From the NCBI GenBank assembly GCA_040219515.1, contig JAVJSI010000012.1, forward strand, positions 248,001-312,000: a stretch of 64,000 nt of DNA. The letters are read 5' to 3'. Each line of letters begins with the position of its first letter. The first letter of the stretch is position 1. Positions 33,637 to 42,408 of this stretch are shown here, one piece after another. This DNA comes from Acidimicrobiales bacterium. Its GTDB lineage: Bacteria; Actinomycetota; Acidimicrobiia; Acidimicrobiales; Aldehydirespiratoraceae. The notes below the pieces were generated by a model. The model did no database searches. It was not told where the DNA came from and saw only the letters and a program-made list of their open reading frames with translations. The position numbers were made by a program, and so were the translations under genes.

Positions 33637-35514
33637 ATGGCCTACCAGTCGTTGTATCGCCGATATCGACCGCAGAAGTTCTCCGAGATCCGTGGTCAGC
33701 AGCACATCGTTTCGGCGCTGAAGAATGCCGTCGCCAAGGGTGAGGTGGGCCACGCCTACCTGTTTCACGGACCGCGTGGCACGGGAAAGACCACCTCGGC
33801 CCGGGTGCTCGCAAAGGCGCTGAACTGCACGAATCCGGGCGACGATTCCGAGCCCTGCGGCGAGTGCGAGAGCTGCCTGGCCATCGAGGAGGGACGTTCG
33901 TTCGACCTCCACGAGCTCGACGCCGCGTCGAACAACGGCGTCGAGGACATGCGCGACCTCTTGGCCAAGGTCAGCCTCGGCACCCCGGGCAAGGCGAAGG
34001 TCTACATCCTCGACGAGGTCCACATGCTCACGCGGGGTGCGGAGAACGCCCTGCTGAAGACGCTCGAAGAGCCGCCCGACCATGTCATCTGGGTGCTCGC
34101 CACGACCGAGCCGCACAAGGTCGTGCAGACCATCCGCAGCCGGTGTCAGGTGTTCGAGCTGGGCCTGCTCGGCGCCGAGGAGATGGCCGACCACGTGCGC
34201 TGGGTCATCTCCGACGCCGGGCTCGACGTCGACGAGGCCGCGATCGACCATGTCGTCTCGGTCGGCGGCGGATCGGTTCGCGACACGCTGAGCGCGCTCG
34301 ACCGCGTGGTCGCCGCCGGTGGCGTGGTTGAGATCGACGAGTCGACGGACCTGCTGCTGTCGGCTTTGGCCGATCGCGACGCCACGGTCGCTCTCGCGGC
34401 CGTGGGCGACGCCCTCGGCCGGGGCAAGGACCCCCGCACGATCGGCGAGGGTGTACTCGCCGGATTGCGCGATGCGTTCCTCGCCTCGATGGGCGCACCC
34501 CAGGCCCGGCTCACCCCGAGCGAGTCGTTGCGAGCCGAGGAGATCTCGAGTCGCATGACACCGGCGGCGATGACCCGGGCGCTCGAAGTGCTCGGCACCG
34601 CGCTGGTCGACATGCGACAGGCTCCCGATGCGCGGGTCGATCTCGAGGTCGCCCTCGTCCGACTGTGCCGAGCCGACGCCGATCGCTCGATCGACGCACT
34701 CGTGGAACGGATCGACCAGCTCGAGGCCCGCGTGGCCGGCTCCCCCGCGCCGGCTCCCGCCTCCCCACCGGCCGCTGCCCCCGCCCCGGCTCCTGCGCCG
34801 GTCGCCACCGAACCGGCGGCGGCTACCGTGGTGGCGTCGTCGCCGGAAATGGCCGATGACGGACCGGGCCTGCCACCGCCCCCGAGTGCCGCACCGGTCG
34901 CGTCGCCGGAACCGGCCGCGGCCAAGGGCGAGGGACCGGCCGCAGCCGCCCGCGCTGCCTTGGCGCAGAAGCTCGGTCGGCCGGCGCCGCCCATCGAACC
35001 GATCACGAGCGAACCCGACGTCGCCGACGTGCCGCTGCCACCTCCGCCGGTGGCCGAGTCCGCCGAGCCGACGGTCGAGTCGCCGTCGGGACTCGCCGAG
35101 TTGCGACCGACGTCGCCGCGTGAGGTCGTGGGGCTCGCGGCCGATCACCTGGGGGTCGACAAGGACACCGTGGTGGCTCGCGCCAACGAGTTGCTGGGTC
35201 CGGCCGACGGCGGTCGATCACCCGATGACCTCGCCCGACTGTGGACCGCACTGGTCGACGAGTTCGATCACCCCATGCCGGCCCCGCCGCCCATCGCGGC
35301 CGTGCCCGATCTCCCGCCGGACCCCGAACCGGCGCCGGCCCCACCGACCGCCGAGCATGTTCCTGAAGAGCATGTTCCCGACGAGCCGGCGCCCGAGGAG
35401 ATCGACCTGCATGATCTCGTCGATGCACCGGCCCATGCCGAGCAGTTCATCGAACAGGTGACCGAGACATTCCCCGGCGCCGAACTCCATGTCCCCGAGG
35501 AGCCATCCGAATGA
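33637..35514 (+). CDS. dnaX: DNA polymerase III subunit gamma/tau
   Basis: This 625-residue clamp-loader subunit has Walker [10 protein letters not shown] at 45-52, four zinc cysteines (64, 74, 77, 80), the DExx box LDEVHM near 126, sensor [20 protein letters not shown] and [13 protein letters not shown] long Ala/Pro-rich linker spans about 375-600 and is weakly conserved. It loads the beta clamp in replication. ATG 33637 follows TAGAGT (33622-33627) with a 9-nt gap. The stop overlaps the ybaB start (ATGA, 35511-35514), and the operon continues to recR. Confidence 0.96.
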   Translation: MAYQSLYRRYRPQKFSEIRGQQHIVSALKNAVAKGEVGHAYLFHGPRGTGKTTSARVLAKALNCTNPGDDSEPCGECESCLAIEEGRSFDLHELDAASNNGVEDMRDLLAKVSLGTPGKAKVYILDEVHMLTRGAENALLKTLEEPPDHVIWVLATTEPHKVVQTIRSRCQVFELGLLGAEEMADHVRWVISDAGLDVDEAAIDHVVSVGGGSVRDTLSALDRVVAAGGVVEIDESTDLLLSALADRDATVALAAVGDALGRGKDPRTIGEGVLAGLRDAFLASMGAPQARLTPSESLRAEEISSRMTPAAMTRALEVLGTALVDMRQAPDARVDLEVALVRLCRADADRSIDALVERIDQLEARVAGSPAPAPASPPAAAPAPAPAPVATEPAAATVVASSPEMADDGPGLPPPPSAAPVASPEPAAAKGEGPAAAARAALAQKLGRPAPPIEPITSEPDVADVPLPPPPVAESAEPTVESPSGLAELRPTSPREVVGLAADHLGVDKDTVVARANELLGPADGGRSPDDLARLWTALVDEFDHPMPAPPPIAAVPDLPPDPEPAPAPPTAEHVPEEHVPDEPAPEEIDLHDLVDAPAHAEQFIEQVTETFPGAELHVPEEPSE

Positions 35515-35888
35515 CCGATTCCAACGACGACGACCTGCCGATCGTGTCCGGCGTGGCGGGCATGCCCGACCTCGGCGGCCTGCTCGAGTCGGCCCAGAAG
35601 ATGATGGCCGAGGCGCAAGCCGCGGCCTCGCAGATCGTCGAAGGAGTTTCCGGCGGCGGTCTCGTGAAGGTCCAGGTCGACGGTCACTTCGAGTTCCACT
35701 CGATCTCCATCGATCCGTCGGCGGTCGACACCGACGACATCGCCCTGCTCGAGGATCTGGTGCTCGCCGCGTTGCGCGACGCCTCGGCCCAGCTCCAGTC
35801 CGGTCAGCAGGGTGCGATGGGCGGGCTCGACCTCGGTGGACCCGATCTCGGCGGGCTGGGCGGTTTGCTCGGCGGCGGAGATCAGTGA
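35511..35888 (+). CDS. ybaB: YbaB/EbfC-family nucleoid-associated protein
   Basis: This 125-residue protein matches the family's usual position and pattern: [47 protein letters not shown], then [22 protein letters not shown], with a Gly-rich C-terminus ([19 protein letters not shown]). YbaB dimers bind DNA and influence nucleoid structure. The gene is coupled on both sides, by an ATGA overlap with dnaX and a GTGA-type overlap with recR at 35885-35888. It is slightly longer than usual because of the C-terminal Gly/Leu repeats. Confidence 0.93.
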   Translation: MTDSNDDDLPIVSGVAGMPDLGGLLESAQKMMAEAQAAASQIVEGVSGGGLVKVQVDGHFEFHSISIDPSAVDTDDIALLEDLVLAALRDASAQLQSGQQGAMGGLDLGGPDLGGLGGLLGGGDQ

Positions 35889-36508
35889 GCTACTCGGCCA
35901 CGGTCCAGGAACTCATCGATCAACTCGGCCGACTCCCCGGTATCGGTCCGAAGTCGGCGCAGCGGGTGGCGTTTCATCTGCTGAAGGCGCCGCCGGAGGA
36001 TGCGTTGCGGCTGTCGCGGGCAATCGTCGAGGCCAAGGAACGGGTCTCGTTCTGCCAGCGCTGCTTCAACCTCTCCGAGGGCGGCGACGAGTGCGCCATC
36101 TGTCGTGACCCTCGCCGAGAGGTGCGCATGGTGTGCGTCGTCGAGGACAGCCAGGACATCGTCGCGATCGAGCGGACGCAGGAGTTTCGGGGCCGCTACC
36201 ACGTGCTCCAGGGTGCCTTCAGCCCCATCGACGGGGTGGGGGTCGAGCAGCTGCGGGTGAAGGAGCTCATGACGCGGGTCGGCGAGGAGGACATCGAAGA
36301 GGTCATCGTCGCGACGAACCCGAATCTCGAAGGCGAGGCCACGGCATCGCTCCTGGTCAAGTACCTGAAGCCGATGGGCGTGCGGGTCACCCGCATCGCC
36401 AGCGGCCTCCCGGTGGGTGGCGATCTCGAGTATGCCGACGAGCTGACGCTCGGTCGGGCCCTCGAAGGCCGCCAGGTGCTCGACGCCGGCACCGCCGCCG
36501 AATCCTGA
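35885..36508 (+). CDS. recR: Recombination mediator RecR
   Basis: This 207-residue protein has the helix-hairpin-helix [24 protein letters not shown] near the start. A zinc finger follows (Cys57, Cys60, Cys70, Cys73), then the Toprim domain with [10 protein letters not shown] and [15 protein letters not shown], and a Walker-like C-terminus ([12 protein letters not shown]). RecR works with RecF/RecO to load RecA on gaps. Start GTG 35885 overlaps the ybaB stop. The operon ends here; the large hairpin at 36562-36633 follows. Confidence 0.96.
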   Translation: MSYSATVQELIDQLGRLPGIGPKSAQRVAFHLLKAPPEDALRLSRAIVEAKERVSFCQRCFNLSEGGDECAICRDPRREVRMVCVVEDSQDIVAIERTQEFRGRYHVLQGAFSPIDGVGVEQLRVKELMTRVGEEDIEEVIVATNPNLEGEATASLLVKYLKPMGVRVTRIASGLPVGGDLEYADELTLGRALEGRQVLDAGTAAES

Positions 36509-36561
36509 CCCGTCGGGAGGCCCGATCCGTCGCGTGGGATCTCCGTCGCTGGAAAAAAGGA

Positions 36562-36633
36562 TCGAGGCGCCGTCTCGTGCCTGCCGGGCGCGGGCGGTAT
36601 GGATAGACCGGCAGGTCCGAGACGACGCCTCGA
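36562..36633 (-). terminator. Large imperfect hairpin, 26-bp stem, with T-run on the minus strand
   Basis: Arms 36562-36587 and 36608-36633 pair as 8 bp, one mismatch, 7 bp, a 2x2 internal loop and 8 bp, around a 20-nt loop. On the minus strand it is followed by ATCCTTTTTT (36552-36561), an intrinsic-terminator layout for the DivIVA-like gene ending at 36782. On the plus strand it lies about 55 nt after the recR stop and could also stop that transcript. The stem is much longer than usual for a terminator, so a structured RNA is possible. Confidence 0.65.
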
Positions 36634-36781
36634 AACGTCCACGAACTCAGAGGGGAGGATGGGTTGGCATCCAGTCCGTTTCCGTGTTGCGGTTACGTTA
36701 CGTTATTGACGACAAGATGACAAGCAGCTTCTGAATGTTTCTTTTCGTCATCGACGAAGACGCCCGGATGCCGCAGGTGGC

Positions 36782-37420
36782 TCAGGCCGACTGGGGCTCA
36801 GCCGACTGGCGCTGGGCGGCGATGGCGTCGGCCGCGTCGTCGGCCCACGGCACATCACTGTTGGGGTCCTCGACGGTGAGTGCGAGTTCGGCGCTCTGGC
36901 TCACGCCGACGCGGGAAACCGACGCCTGGATGTCGGTCATCGCCGCCTGGAGTCGATCGTGGACGTCGCGTTCGGCGGCGAGCAGGCGATCGAGCCGCTG
37001 CTGGGCCTCGTTGATGACCCGTACGGAACGTTCGCGAGCGTTCTTCTCGGCCGTGGCGAGGATCTCCTCGACCTGCTTGTCGGCTGCTTCCACGAGCTCG
37101 GCCGAGGCCTTCTCGCCTTCGGCGATCGACTTGGCGGCGACCGCGGCGGCGTCCTTGGCGATGCGCTCGGCGTCGTGTTCGGCGGCGGTGCGCACGGCAT
37201 CGGCGTCCTTGGACGCCGCGGCGACGAGTTCTTCGCCGGACTTCACGGCCTGTTCGAGCACGGCGCTCACCGACGAGGAGACGCTCTTGACGCCGTCGCG
37301 CTCGAGCACGCGCATGCGCTCCGCGGCCTTGCGGAGGAGATCACGAACGGCATCGGGGTCGAGCCCGTTGTCCGTGGTGTCGAACTCGGCCCGTTCGAGG
37401 TCTTCCGGCGAAATGTCCAC
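36782..37420 (-). CDS. DivIVA-like coiled-coil protein
   Basis: This 212-residue protein begins MDISPEDLERAEFDTTDNGLDPDAVRDLLRKAAERM, matching the DivIVA N-terminal lipid-binding domain pattern. A long coiled coil (about 35-165, rich in A, E, K and D) and an acidic tail ending QRQSAEPQSA follow. Actinobacterial DivIVA/Wag31-type proteins mark poles and septa and organise growth. The protein is shorter than Wag31. Start is GTG 37420 with ATACTG upstream. The following 36634-36781 region is gene-free and has AT-rich TTACG repeats; its terminator is the hairpin described at 36562. Confidence 0.78.
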   Translation of the reverse strand: MDISPEDLERAEFDTTDNGLDPDAVRDLLRKAAERMRVLERDGVKSVSSSVSAVLEQAVKSGEELVAAASKDADAVRTAAEHDAERIAKDAAAVAAKSIAEGEKASAELVEAADKQVEEILATAEKNARERSVRVINEAQQRLDRLLAAERDVHDRLQAAMTDIQASVSRVGVSQSAELALTVEDPNSDVPWADDAADAIAAQRQSAEPQSA

Positions 37421-37512
37421 GACGGGCAGTATTGCACCCTGCGGCAGGTCCGTGGTGGCAGACGAACGCCCTGTGTGTTCGGCTCGGAGGCGCGTGCTCT
37501 ACGCTCGCCGGA

Positions 37513-37914
37513 ATGCAGCTCACTGAGATCGACCACATCGCCATCGCCGTCAACGACCTCGAAGCCGCCATCGCCTACTACGGCGAGGCGTTCGGTGCCG
37601 AGGTCCATCACCGGGAGATCGTCGACTCCGACGGCGTGGAAGAGGCACTCATCAAGGTCGCCGACAGCTACATCCAGCTCACGGCCGCGACCCGGGACGA
37701 TTCGCCGATCGCCAAGTACCTCGAGAAGCGGGGCGAGGGCCTGCACCATGTGGGATACCGCGTCGACGACTGTGCCGAGGCGCTCGCGCAGATGGTCGAG
37801 GCGGGAGCCACCCCGATCGACAAGGCCCCTCGACCCGGATCGCGTGGCACCACGGTGGCGTTCGTGCACCCCAAGGGCAGCTTCGGCACGCTCATCGAAC
37901 TCGTCCAGGAGTAG
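37513..37914 (+). CDS. mce: Methylmalonyl-CoA epimerase
   Basis: This 133-residue VOC-fold enzyme converts (S)- to (R)-methylmalonyl-CoA. Features are EIDHIAIAVNDLEAAIAYYGEAFG, the VEEALIKVADSYIQL strand, EGLHHVGYRVDD and the closing FGTLIELVQE with the metal-binding Glu. Metal ligands His (DHIA), Glu/Gln and His (GLHHV) are all present. ATG 37513 follows TACGCT (37500-37505) with a 7-nt gap. It complements the propionyl-CoA carboxylase beta subunit gene (52360) in propionate metabolism. It is convergent with, and only 6 bp from, the helicase-glyoxalase fusion. Confidence 0.92.
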   Translation: MQLTEIDHIAIAVNDLEAAIAYYGEAFGAEVHHREIVDSDGVEEALIKVADSYIQLTAATRDDSPIAKYLEKRGEGLHHVGYRVDDCAEALAQMVEAGATPIDKAPRPGSRGTTVAFVHPKGSFGTLIELVQE

Positions 37915-37920
37915 GCCCGA

Positions 37921-40275
37921 TCAGAGGGTGATCACGCCGGTGGGGGTGAAGAGCGTGGCCGAGAGCATCATCTCGCCGCGCCCCACGTCGACGGGAACGG
38001 CGTATTCGCCGAGCCGACTGCCGATGGCCGGATCGGGGTGGCGGAGGTCGAGTGACAGCAGCTCGCAGCCGGGTGCGGCGGTGGCCGCCGGGGTCGCACC
38101 GGGCCATTCGATCAGGAAGGGCAGCACGCCGTCGCCGTCGAGCGGCGGTGCGGTCAGGCGCCACTTCAGCACCTGACCCGAAGGGGTGGTGCGATGCATC
38201 GCGAATGCGTCGCCGGGGTCGACGCCGCGGGACCGTGCCCAGTCGATCCACAGGTCGATGTGGGGAACGCCGGCTGCCCAGGCCACGAGTCGCGGGCGGT
38301 CGAGGTCGTCGATGCCGAACGGTCGCGGACCCGGCGGGTCGCCCTGGGACGGATCGGGACCGACGATCTCGAGATAGGTCGAGCCCCCGAGCGCCAGCAG
38401 CACGTTGCGCGACCCGAGACCGTCGTGACTTCCACCGACCGACGGCTCGACACCCCACGAGTCGCGGATCTCGGCGACGGTGTCGTCGAGGTCGGGTGTG
38501 GCGTAGACGAGATGGTCGATCGTGGCTTCGAGCCGGGCTGCGCGATTGATCGAGGGGTCCTTGGGCCGGCCGCCGAGATCGACGGCGACGAGGCCTCGCA
38601 CGTCGGCGAGCGAGTCGTGGCGGTCGAGGGTCGCCGAGCGACCGTCGGCGAGAGTGAACCGGCCACGAACGCCGGGCCGCGCCCGACCGACCCGATCGGG
38701 AAAGCCGATGGCCAGCGCGGCACCGGCGTCGCGCGGGTCGACGTCCGTTTCGACGATGCCCTGACGGCGGGCGAGGTCGGCGGCCCGGTCGCGTACCTGA
38801 CGCAGGGCGCGACCATCGGCGTCGGGATGATGGCGGTCGCGGTCGAGCAAGAGCAGCAGACGCTCGTCGAGATCGGCCGGCAGGTCGGCGGGTCGCCCCC
38901 GGAGGACATCGCGATCCTCGAGCAGCGCGGCCAGCAGGCACGACAGCCACGGGTGCCGCGACTCGACCACCATACGGGCGAGCCGAGGGTGGGCCGGGAC
39001 CCTGGCCATCCAGAGGCCGAGCTCGGTGGGCGCGCCGGCGTCATCGACGGCGCCGAGACGGCGCAGCAGGGCGACGCCATCAGCCCAGCTCTGGGCGGGC
39101 GGCTGGTCGAGGAACGGCACCTCGGCCGGGTCGGTGATGCCCCGCTGGGCGAGGTCGAGCACGAGATCGGACAACTCGACCTCGGTGATCGCCGGCGGAA
39201 GGAAGGGCGCCCGTCCGCCGTGCTCGACCTTCGACCACAGGCGAATGGCCACGCCGGGACCGGTGCGACCGGCGCGGCCGGCTCGCTGCTCGGCCGAGGC
39301 CCGCGACGTGGTGACGGTGTGCAGGGCGGTCATGCCGGTGCGGGAATCGTGGCGGGGCACCCGCGCCAGCCCGGAGTCGACGACCGAGCCGATCCCCTCG
39401 ACGGTGAGACTCGTCTCGGCCAGATCGGTGGCGAGCACGACGCGCCGCATCGACCGGGGGATGAGGGCCGCATCCTGCTCGGCCGCAGGGAGCGAGCCGT
39501 GGAGGGGCAGCACGGCGGGCCCGTCGGGGCCGAGATGGCCGGCGAGTTCGCGTTCGACTCCACGGATCTCGCCGACCCCCGGAAGGAACACGAGGACGTC
39601 GTCGTGGCCGCGCAGTGCCTCGTCGACGGCGCGGACCACCGCGGGCACGAGCGGATCTCGTCGGCGGCGCCGGGGCCGCCACTTGATCTCGATCGGGTGC
39701 GTCCTTCCGGCCGACGCGACGACAGGGGCCGGCTCGCCGATGCCGAGCAGGGTGGCCACCGCCGCCGTGTCGATGGTGGCCGACATCACGAGCAGGCGGG
39801 CGCGGAGTCCGTGGTGGATGCGGGAATGAAGGGCCAGCGCGAGGCCGGTGTCGCCCGGCAGGGAACGCTCGTGGAACTCGTCGAAGATGACCAGACCGGT
39901 GCCCGCCAGCGCCGGGTCGTGAACGAGGCGGGCCGTCAGCACGCCTTCGGTGACGACCTCGATGCGCGTGCCGGGGCCGACCCGGCGGTCGTCGCGGGTC
40001 ACCCAGCCCACCGTCTGACCGGGCTCCTCGCCGAGCATCGTCGCCATCCGTCGCGCCGCCGCGCGCGCCGCGACCCGGCGGGGCTCGAGCAACACGATCT
40101 TGTTGCCCTCGAGCCATCGTTCGTCGAGCAGCCGCAGGGGCACGAGCGTGGTCTTTCCCGCCCCGGGCTCGGCTTGCAGCACCGCGTGGCCGGTCGTGGT
40201 GAGGGCCTCGCGGAGCTGGTCGATCACTTCTTCGACCGGGAGGTCGGTGGGCGGCAACTGCATCGTACGCATCAT
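37921..40275 (-). CDS. hrpB: HrpB-type ATP-dependent helicase fused to a glyoxalase-like domain
   Basis: This 784-residue protein has a DEAH-family helicase N-terminus: AEPGAGKTT (Walker A, about 36-43), EPRRVAARAAARRM, VTEGVLTARL, IFDEFHERS (DEFH, as in HrpB), MSATIDT, ATDLAETSLTVEGI and QRAGRAGRTGPGVAIRLW. The HrpB conserved region after it (RFTLADGRSATLD...GLVAVDLGGRP) stops near residue 575. Usual HrpB proteins continue for about 200 more residues. Here residues 582-784 instead read ATIDHLVYATPDLDDTVAEI...STYLEIVGPDPSQ, matching a VOC/glyoxalase_3-type domain, with no stop or gap between. ATG 40275, 40272 and 40263 are all possible starts. A chance fusion of two genes is the main alternative. 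Confidence 0.85.
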   Translation of the reverse strand: MMRTMQLPPTDLPVEEVIDQLREALTTTGHAVLQAEPGAGKTTLVPLRLLDERWLEGNKIVLLEPRRVAARAAARRMATMLGEEPGQTVGWVTRDDRRVGPGTRIEVVTEGVLTARLVHDPALAGTGLVIFDEFHERSLPGDTGLALALHSRIHHGLRARLLVMSATIDTAAVATLLGIGEPAPVVASAGRTHPIEIKWRPRRRRRDPLVPAVVRAVDEALRGHDDVLVFLPGVGEIRGVERELAGHLGPDGPAVLPLHGSLPAAEQDAALIPRSMRRVVLATDLAETSLTVEGIGSVVDSGLARVPRHDSRTGMTALHTVTTSRASAEQRAGRAGRTGPGVAIRLWSKVEHGGRAPFLPPAITEVELSDLVLDLAQRGITDPAEVPFLDQPPAQSWADGVALLRRLGAVDDAGAPTELGLWMARVPAHPRLARMVVESRHPWLSCLLAALLEDRDVLRGRPADLPADLDERLLLLLDRDRHHPDADGRALRQVRDRAADLARRQGIVETDVDPRDAGAALAIGFPDRVGRARPGVRGRFTLADGRSATLDRHDSLADVRGLVAVDLGGRPKDPSINRAARLEATIDHLVYATPDLDDTVAEIRDSWGVEPSVGGSHDGLGSRNVLLALGGSTYLEIVGPDPSQGDPPGPRPFGIDDLDRPRLVAWAAGVPHIDLWIDWARSRGVDPGDAFAMHRTTPSGQVLKWRLTAPPLDGDGVLPFLIEWPGATPAATAAPGCELLSLDLRHPDPAIGSRLGEYAVPVDVGRGEMMLSATLFTPTGVITL

Positions 40276-40345
40276 GGCGCGCGCACCGAGTGTGTGTGCC
40301 ACCCGCATCCGTGTGCGAGGCTCCGACGATGGAGGTTCGAACACG

Positions 40346-41221
40346 GTGAAAGTCCATCTGGTCGACGGCACCTACGAGCTGTTCCGTTACCACTACGCGC
40401 CCTCGAACAAGGACACACGACTCGGCGCGCAGCGGGGTGTGCTCAACACCGTGCTCGACCTCGTGTCCGATGGCGCGACGCACATCGGGATCGCGACGGA
40501 CCAGGTCATCGAGTCGTTTCGCAACGACCTCTACGACGGCTACAAAGACGGCAGCGGCGTCGAACCCGACCTGCTGGCCCAGTTCCCCGAAGTCGAGGAG
40601 CTGCTCGAACTCGCGGGCTTCGCCGTCTGGCCCCAGGTCACCCACGAGGCCGACGACGGTATGGCAGCGGGCGCAGCGATGGCTGCAGCGGACCCCCGTG
40701 TCGAGCAGGTGATCATCTGCACTCCGGACAAGGACCTGGCCCAGTGCGTGACCGCCGACGGCCGGATCGTGCAGCTCGATCGTCGGCGCGAGATCGTCTA
40801 CGACCGGGCAGGGGTCATCGAGAAGTTCGGCGTGCCGCCCGAGTCGATCCCCGACTATCTCGGGGTGGTCGGTGACGCCGCCGATGGGTTCCCCGGTCTC
40901 CAGGGCTGGGGCGCGAAGTCGGCGGCCAAGATCCTCACCCGTTTCGGCCACATCGACGCAGTGCCGTTCGACATCGCCGAGTGGGACGGCGTCGACGTGC
41001 GGGGCGCGGCCAAGCTGGCGATGACCCTGCGCGAGAACCTCGAGGATGCGCTGCTCTTTCGTCGCATCGCCACGGTCGACCTCGATGCGCCGGTGAGCGC
41101 CTCCGTCGACGACATGGTGTGGACCGGCCCCTCGGCCGGCTTCGACGAGCGTTGTGCCGAGGTCGGCGCCGACCGGGTTGCGGCCCGGGCCCACGAACTC
41201 TTCGCGACCTACGAGGCGTGA
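40346..41221 (+). CDS. 5'-3' exonuclease (FEN/PolA N-terminal type)
   Basis: This 291-residue stand-alone nuclease resembles the 5'-nuclease domain of DNA polymerase I. It starts VKVHLVDGTYELFRYHYAP and contains GIATDQVIESFRNDLYDGYKDGS, EADDGMAAGAAMAAADPRVEQVIICTPDKDLAQCV, and the helix-hairpin-helix region GVVGDAADGFPGLQGWGAKSAAKILTRFG. Conserved acidic residues (D in LVDG, EADD, TPDKD, VVGDAADG) would bind two metals. It removes RNA primers or flaps. GGAGG (40331-40335) precedes GTG 40346. It is divergent from the helicase gene and followed at 1 bp by an HD hydrolase. Confidence 0.9.
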   Translation: MKVHLVDGTYELFRYHYAPSNKDTRLGAQRGVLNTVLDLVSDGATHIGIATDQVIESFRNDLYDGYKDGSGVEPDLLAQFPEVEELLELAGFAVWPQVTHEADDGMAAGAAMAAADPRVEQVIICTPDKDLAQCVTADGRIVQLDRRREIVYDRAGVIEKFGVPPESIPDYLGVVGDAADGFPGLQGWGAKSAAKILTRFGHIDAVPFDIAEWDGVDVRGAAKLAMTLRENLEDALLFRRIATVDLDAPVSASVDDMVWTGPSAGFDERCAEVGADRVAARAHELFATYEA

Positions 41222-41222
41222 G

Positions 41223-41846
41223 ATGGATCCGGACAAGGCAGTGAGGCTCGCGGCCGAGGTCGACCCCGACCTCGCCGACCGGCTTCGCTTCATCTACGAG
41301 ATCGACCGGTTGAAGTCGGTCCTGCGCCGCAACCTGTTGGCCGACGCATCGCGCAACGAGAACAGTGCCGAGCACTCGTGGCACCTCGCGATGGTGGCGA
41401 TCGCGATGGCACCCCATGCCGCCGAGGCGGTCGACATCGAACGGGTGATCCGCATCCTGCTGGTCCACGACATCGTCGAGGTCGACGCGGGCGATGTCGA
41501 CATCTACGACGTGGAGGGCCGCAAGGCCAAGGAGGCCGAGGAGATCGCGGCCGCCGATCGGATCTTCGGCCTGCTGCCCGAGCCGCAAGGCTCGGAGCTG
41601 CGGGCGCTCTGGGACGAGTACGAGGCCCGTGTCACACCCGAGGCTCGCTTCGCCTACGCCTGCGACCGGCTGCAGCCGCTGATGCTCAACCTGGCCACCG
41701 GGGGATCGACCTGGCATGCCCGCGGGGTCACCTCGTCGCAGGTGAAAGCGATCAACGGCGCCCTCGCCGAGGGTCTGTCCGGCGTGTGGCCCGTGGCCGA
41801 GCGACTGATCGACGAGTCGGTCGCCGACGGGTCCCTCAGTCCCTGA
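41223..41846 (+). CDS. HD-domain hydrolase, YfbR/5'-nucleotidase-like
   Basis: This 207-residue HD-superfamily protein has the sequence LADASRNENSAEHSWHLAMVAIAMAPHA, where the first His and the later HD (LVHDIVEVDAGDVDIYD) bind metal, and a last Asp in FAYACDRLQPLML. YfbR-type enzymes hydrolyse dNMPs. It is adjacent to the FEN-type exonuclease (stop 41219-41221, start 41223), so it is probably in the same transcript. The stop codon lies in the first copy of the 15-bp tandem repeat. Confidence 0.88.
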   Translation: MDPDKAVRLAAEVDPDLADRLRFIYEIDRLKSVLRRNLLADASRNENSAEHSWHLAMVAIAMAPHAAEAVDIERVIRILLVHDIVEVDAGDVDIYDVEGRKAKEAEEIAAADRIFGLLPEPQGSELRALWDEYEARVTPEARFAYACDRLQPLMLNLATGGSTWHARGVTSSQVKAINGALAEGLSGVWPVAERLIDESVADGSLSP

Positions 41847-41866
41847 TCAGCCAGTCCCTGATCAGC
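41837..41866. repeat. 15-bp tandem direct repeat spanning two convergent stop codons
   Basis: CAGTCCCTGATCAGC occurs twice without a gap, at 41837-41851 and 41852-41866. The palindrome TGATCA supplies the TGA of the plus-strand HD gene in the first copy and the TGA of the minus-strand rraA gene in the second. A slippage or duplication event at the junction of two convergent genes explains it. Confidence 0.85.
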
Positions 41867-42362
41867 TGCTCCGCAGGTCGCGGGCGGCCACCAGTACGCC
41901 GTCGAGATCGGCACTGACCCAGGCGCCGGGCCTGATCGTCGCACCGCAGAACGTGACCTCCACATCGCGGTCGCCGAGGCCTCTCTTCTCGGTCTTGCGC
42001 GGGTTGGTTCCCAGCGCGTGGATGGCCAGATCGGTCTCGGCCAGAATCGCTGCATCGCGTACCGCGCCGTAGACGAGGATGCCCGACCAGCCGTTGGCGG
42101 CCGCCTTGGCCGCCAGCTGGTCGCCGACGACGGCCCGCCGCCGCGACCCTCCCGCATCGACCACGAGCACCTTGCCGGTGCCGTCCTCCGCCACTGCCTC
42201 GCGCACCAGAGAGTTGTCCTCGAAGAGCTTGAGGGTGACGGCGGTGCCGGCCATCCGGTCGCGCCCGCCGAGTGAACGAAAGACATTGTCGAGGACGGTG
42301 ACCTCGTCGTCGTGATCGTCGCAGAGATCGGCGGTGGCGGGGAGATCGGTCACGAGTGTCAT
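41862..42362 (-). CDS. rraA: RraA-like protein / 4-hydroxy-4-methyl-2-oxoglutarate aldolase family
   Basis: This 166-residue protein carries RraA family marks: TADLCDDHDDEVTVLDNVFRSLGGRDRMAG, AVTLKLFEDNSLVREAV, KVLVVDAGGSRRRAVVGDQLAAKAAANGWSGILVYGAVRDAA, and ALGTNPRKTEKRGLGDRDV. RraA binds RNase E and modulates its activity; related proteins are metal-dependent aldolases. In this organism either role is possible. ATG 42362 is chosen; an in-frame ATG at 42380 is less likely. It is convergent with the HD gene across the tandem repeat. Confidence 0.9.
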   Translation of the reverse strand: MTLVTDLPATADLCDDHDDEVTVLDNVFRSLGGRDRMAGTAVTLKLFEDNSLVREAVAEDGTGKVLVVDAGGSRRRAVVGDQLAAKAAANGWSGILVYGAVRDAAILAETDLAIHALGTNPRKTEKRGLGDRDVEVTFCGATIRPGAWVSADLDGVLVAARDLRSS

Positions 42363-42408
42363 TCTGTCAGCCCGGAGCATCGCCGGCTGTCTGTGGGATC
42401 ATCGGGTG

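Noticed and set aside
36634-36781. A gene or promoter in the AT-rich TTACG-repeat gap.
   Set aside because: No open frame with support; the -35-like TTGACG at 36706 has no good -10.
39080-41293. A 737-codon minus-strand frame across the helicase, exonuclease and HD genes.
   Set aside because: It is a shadow of genes with full family motifs in other frames.
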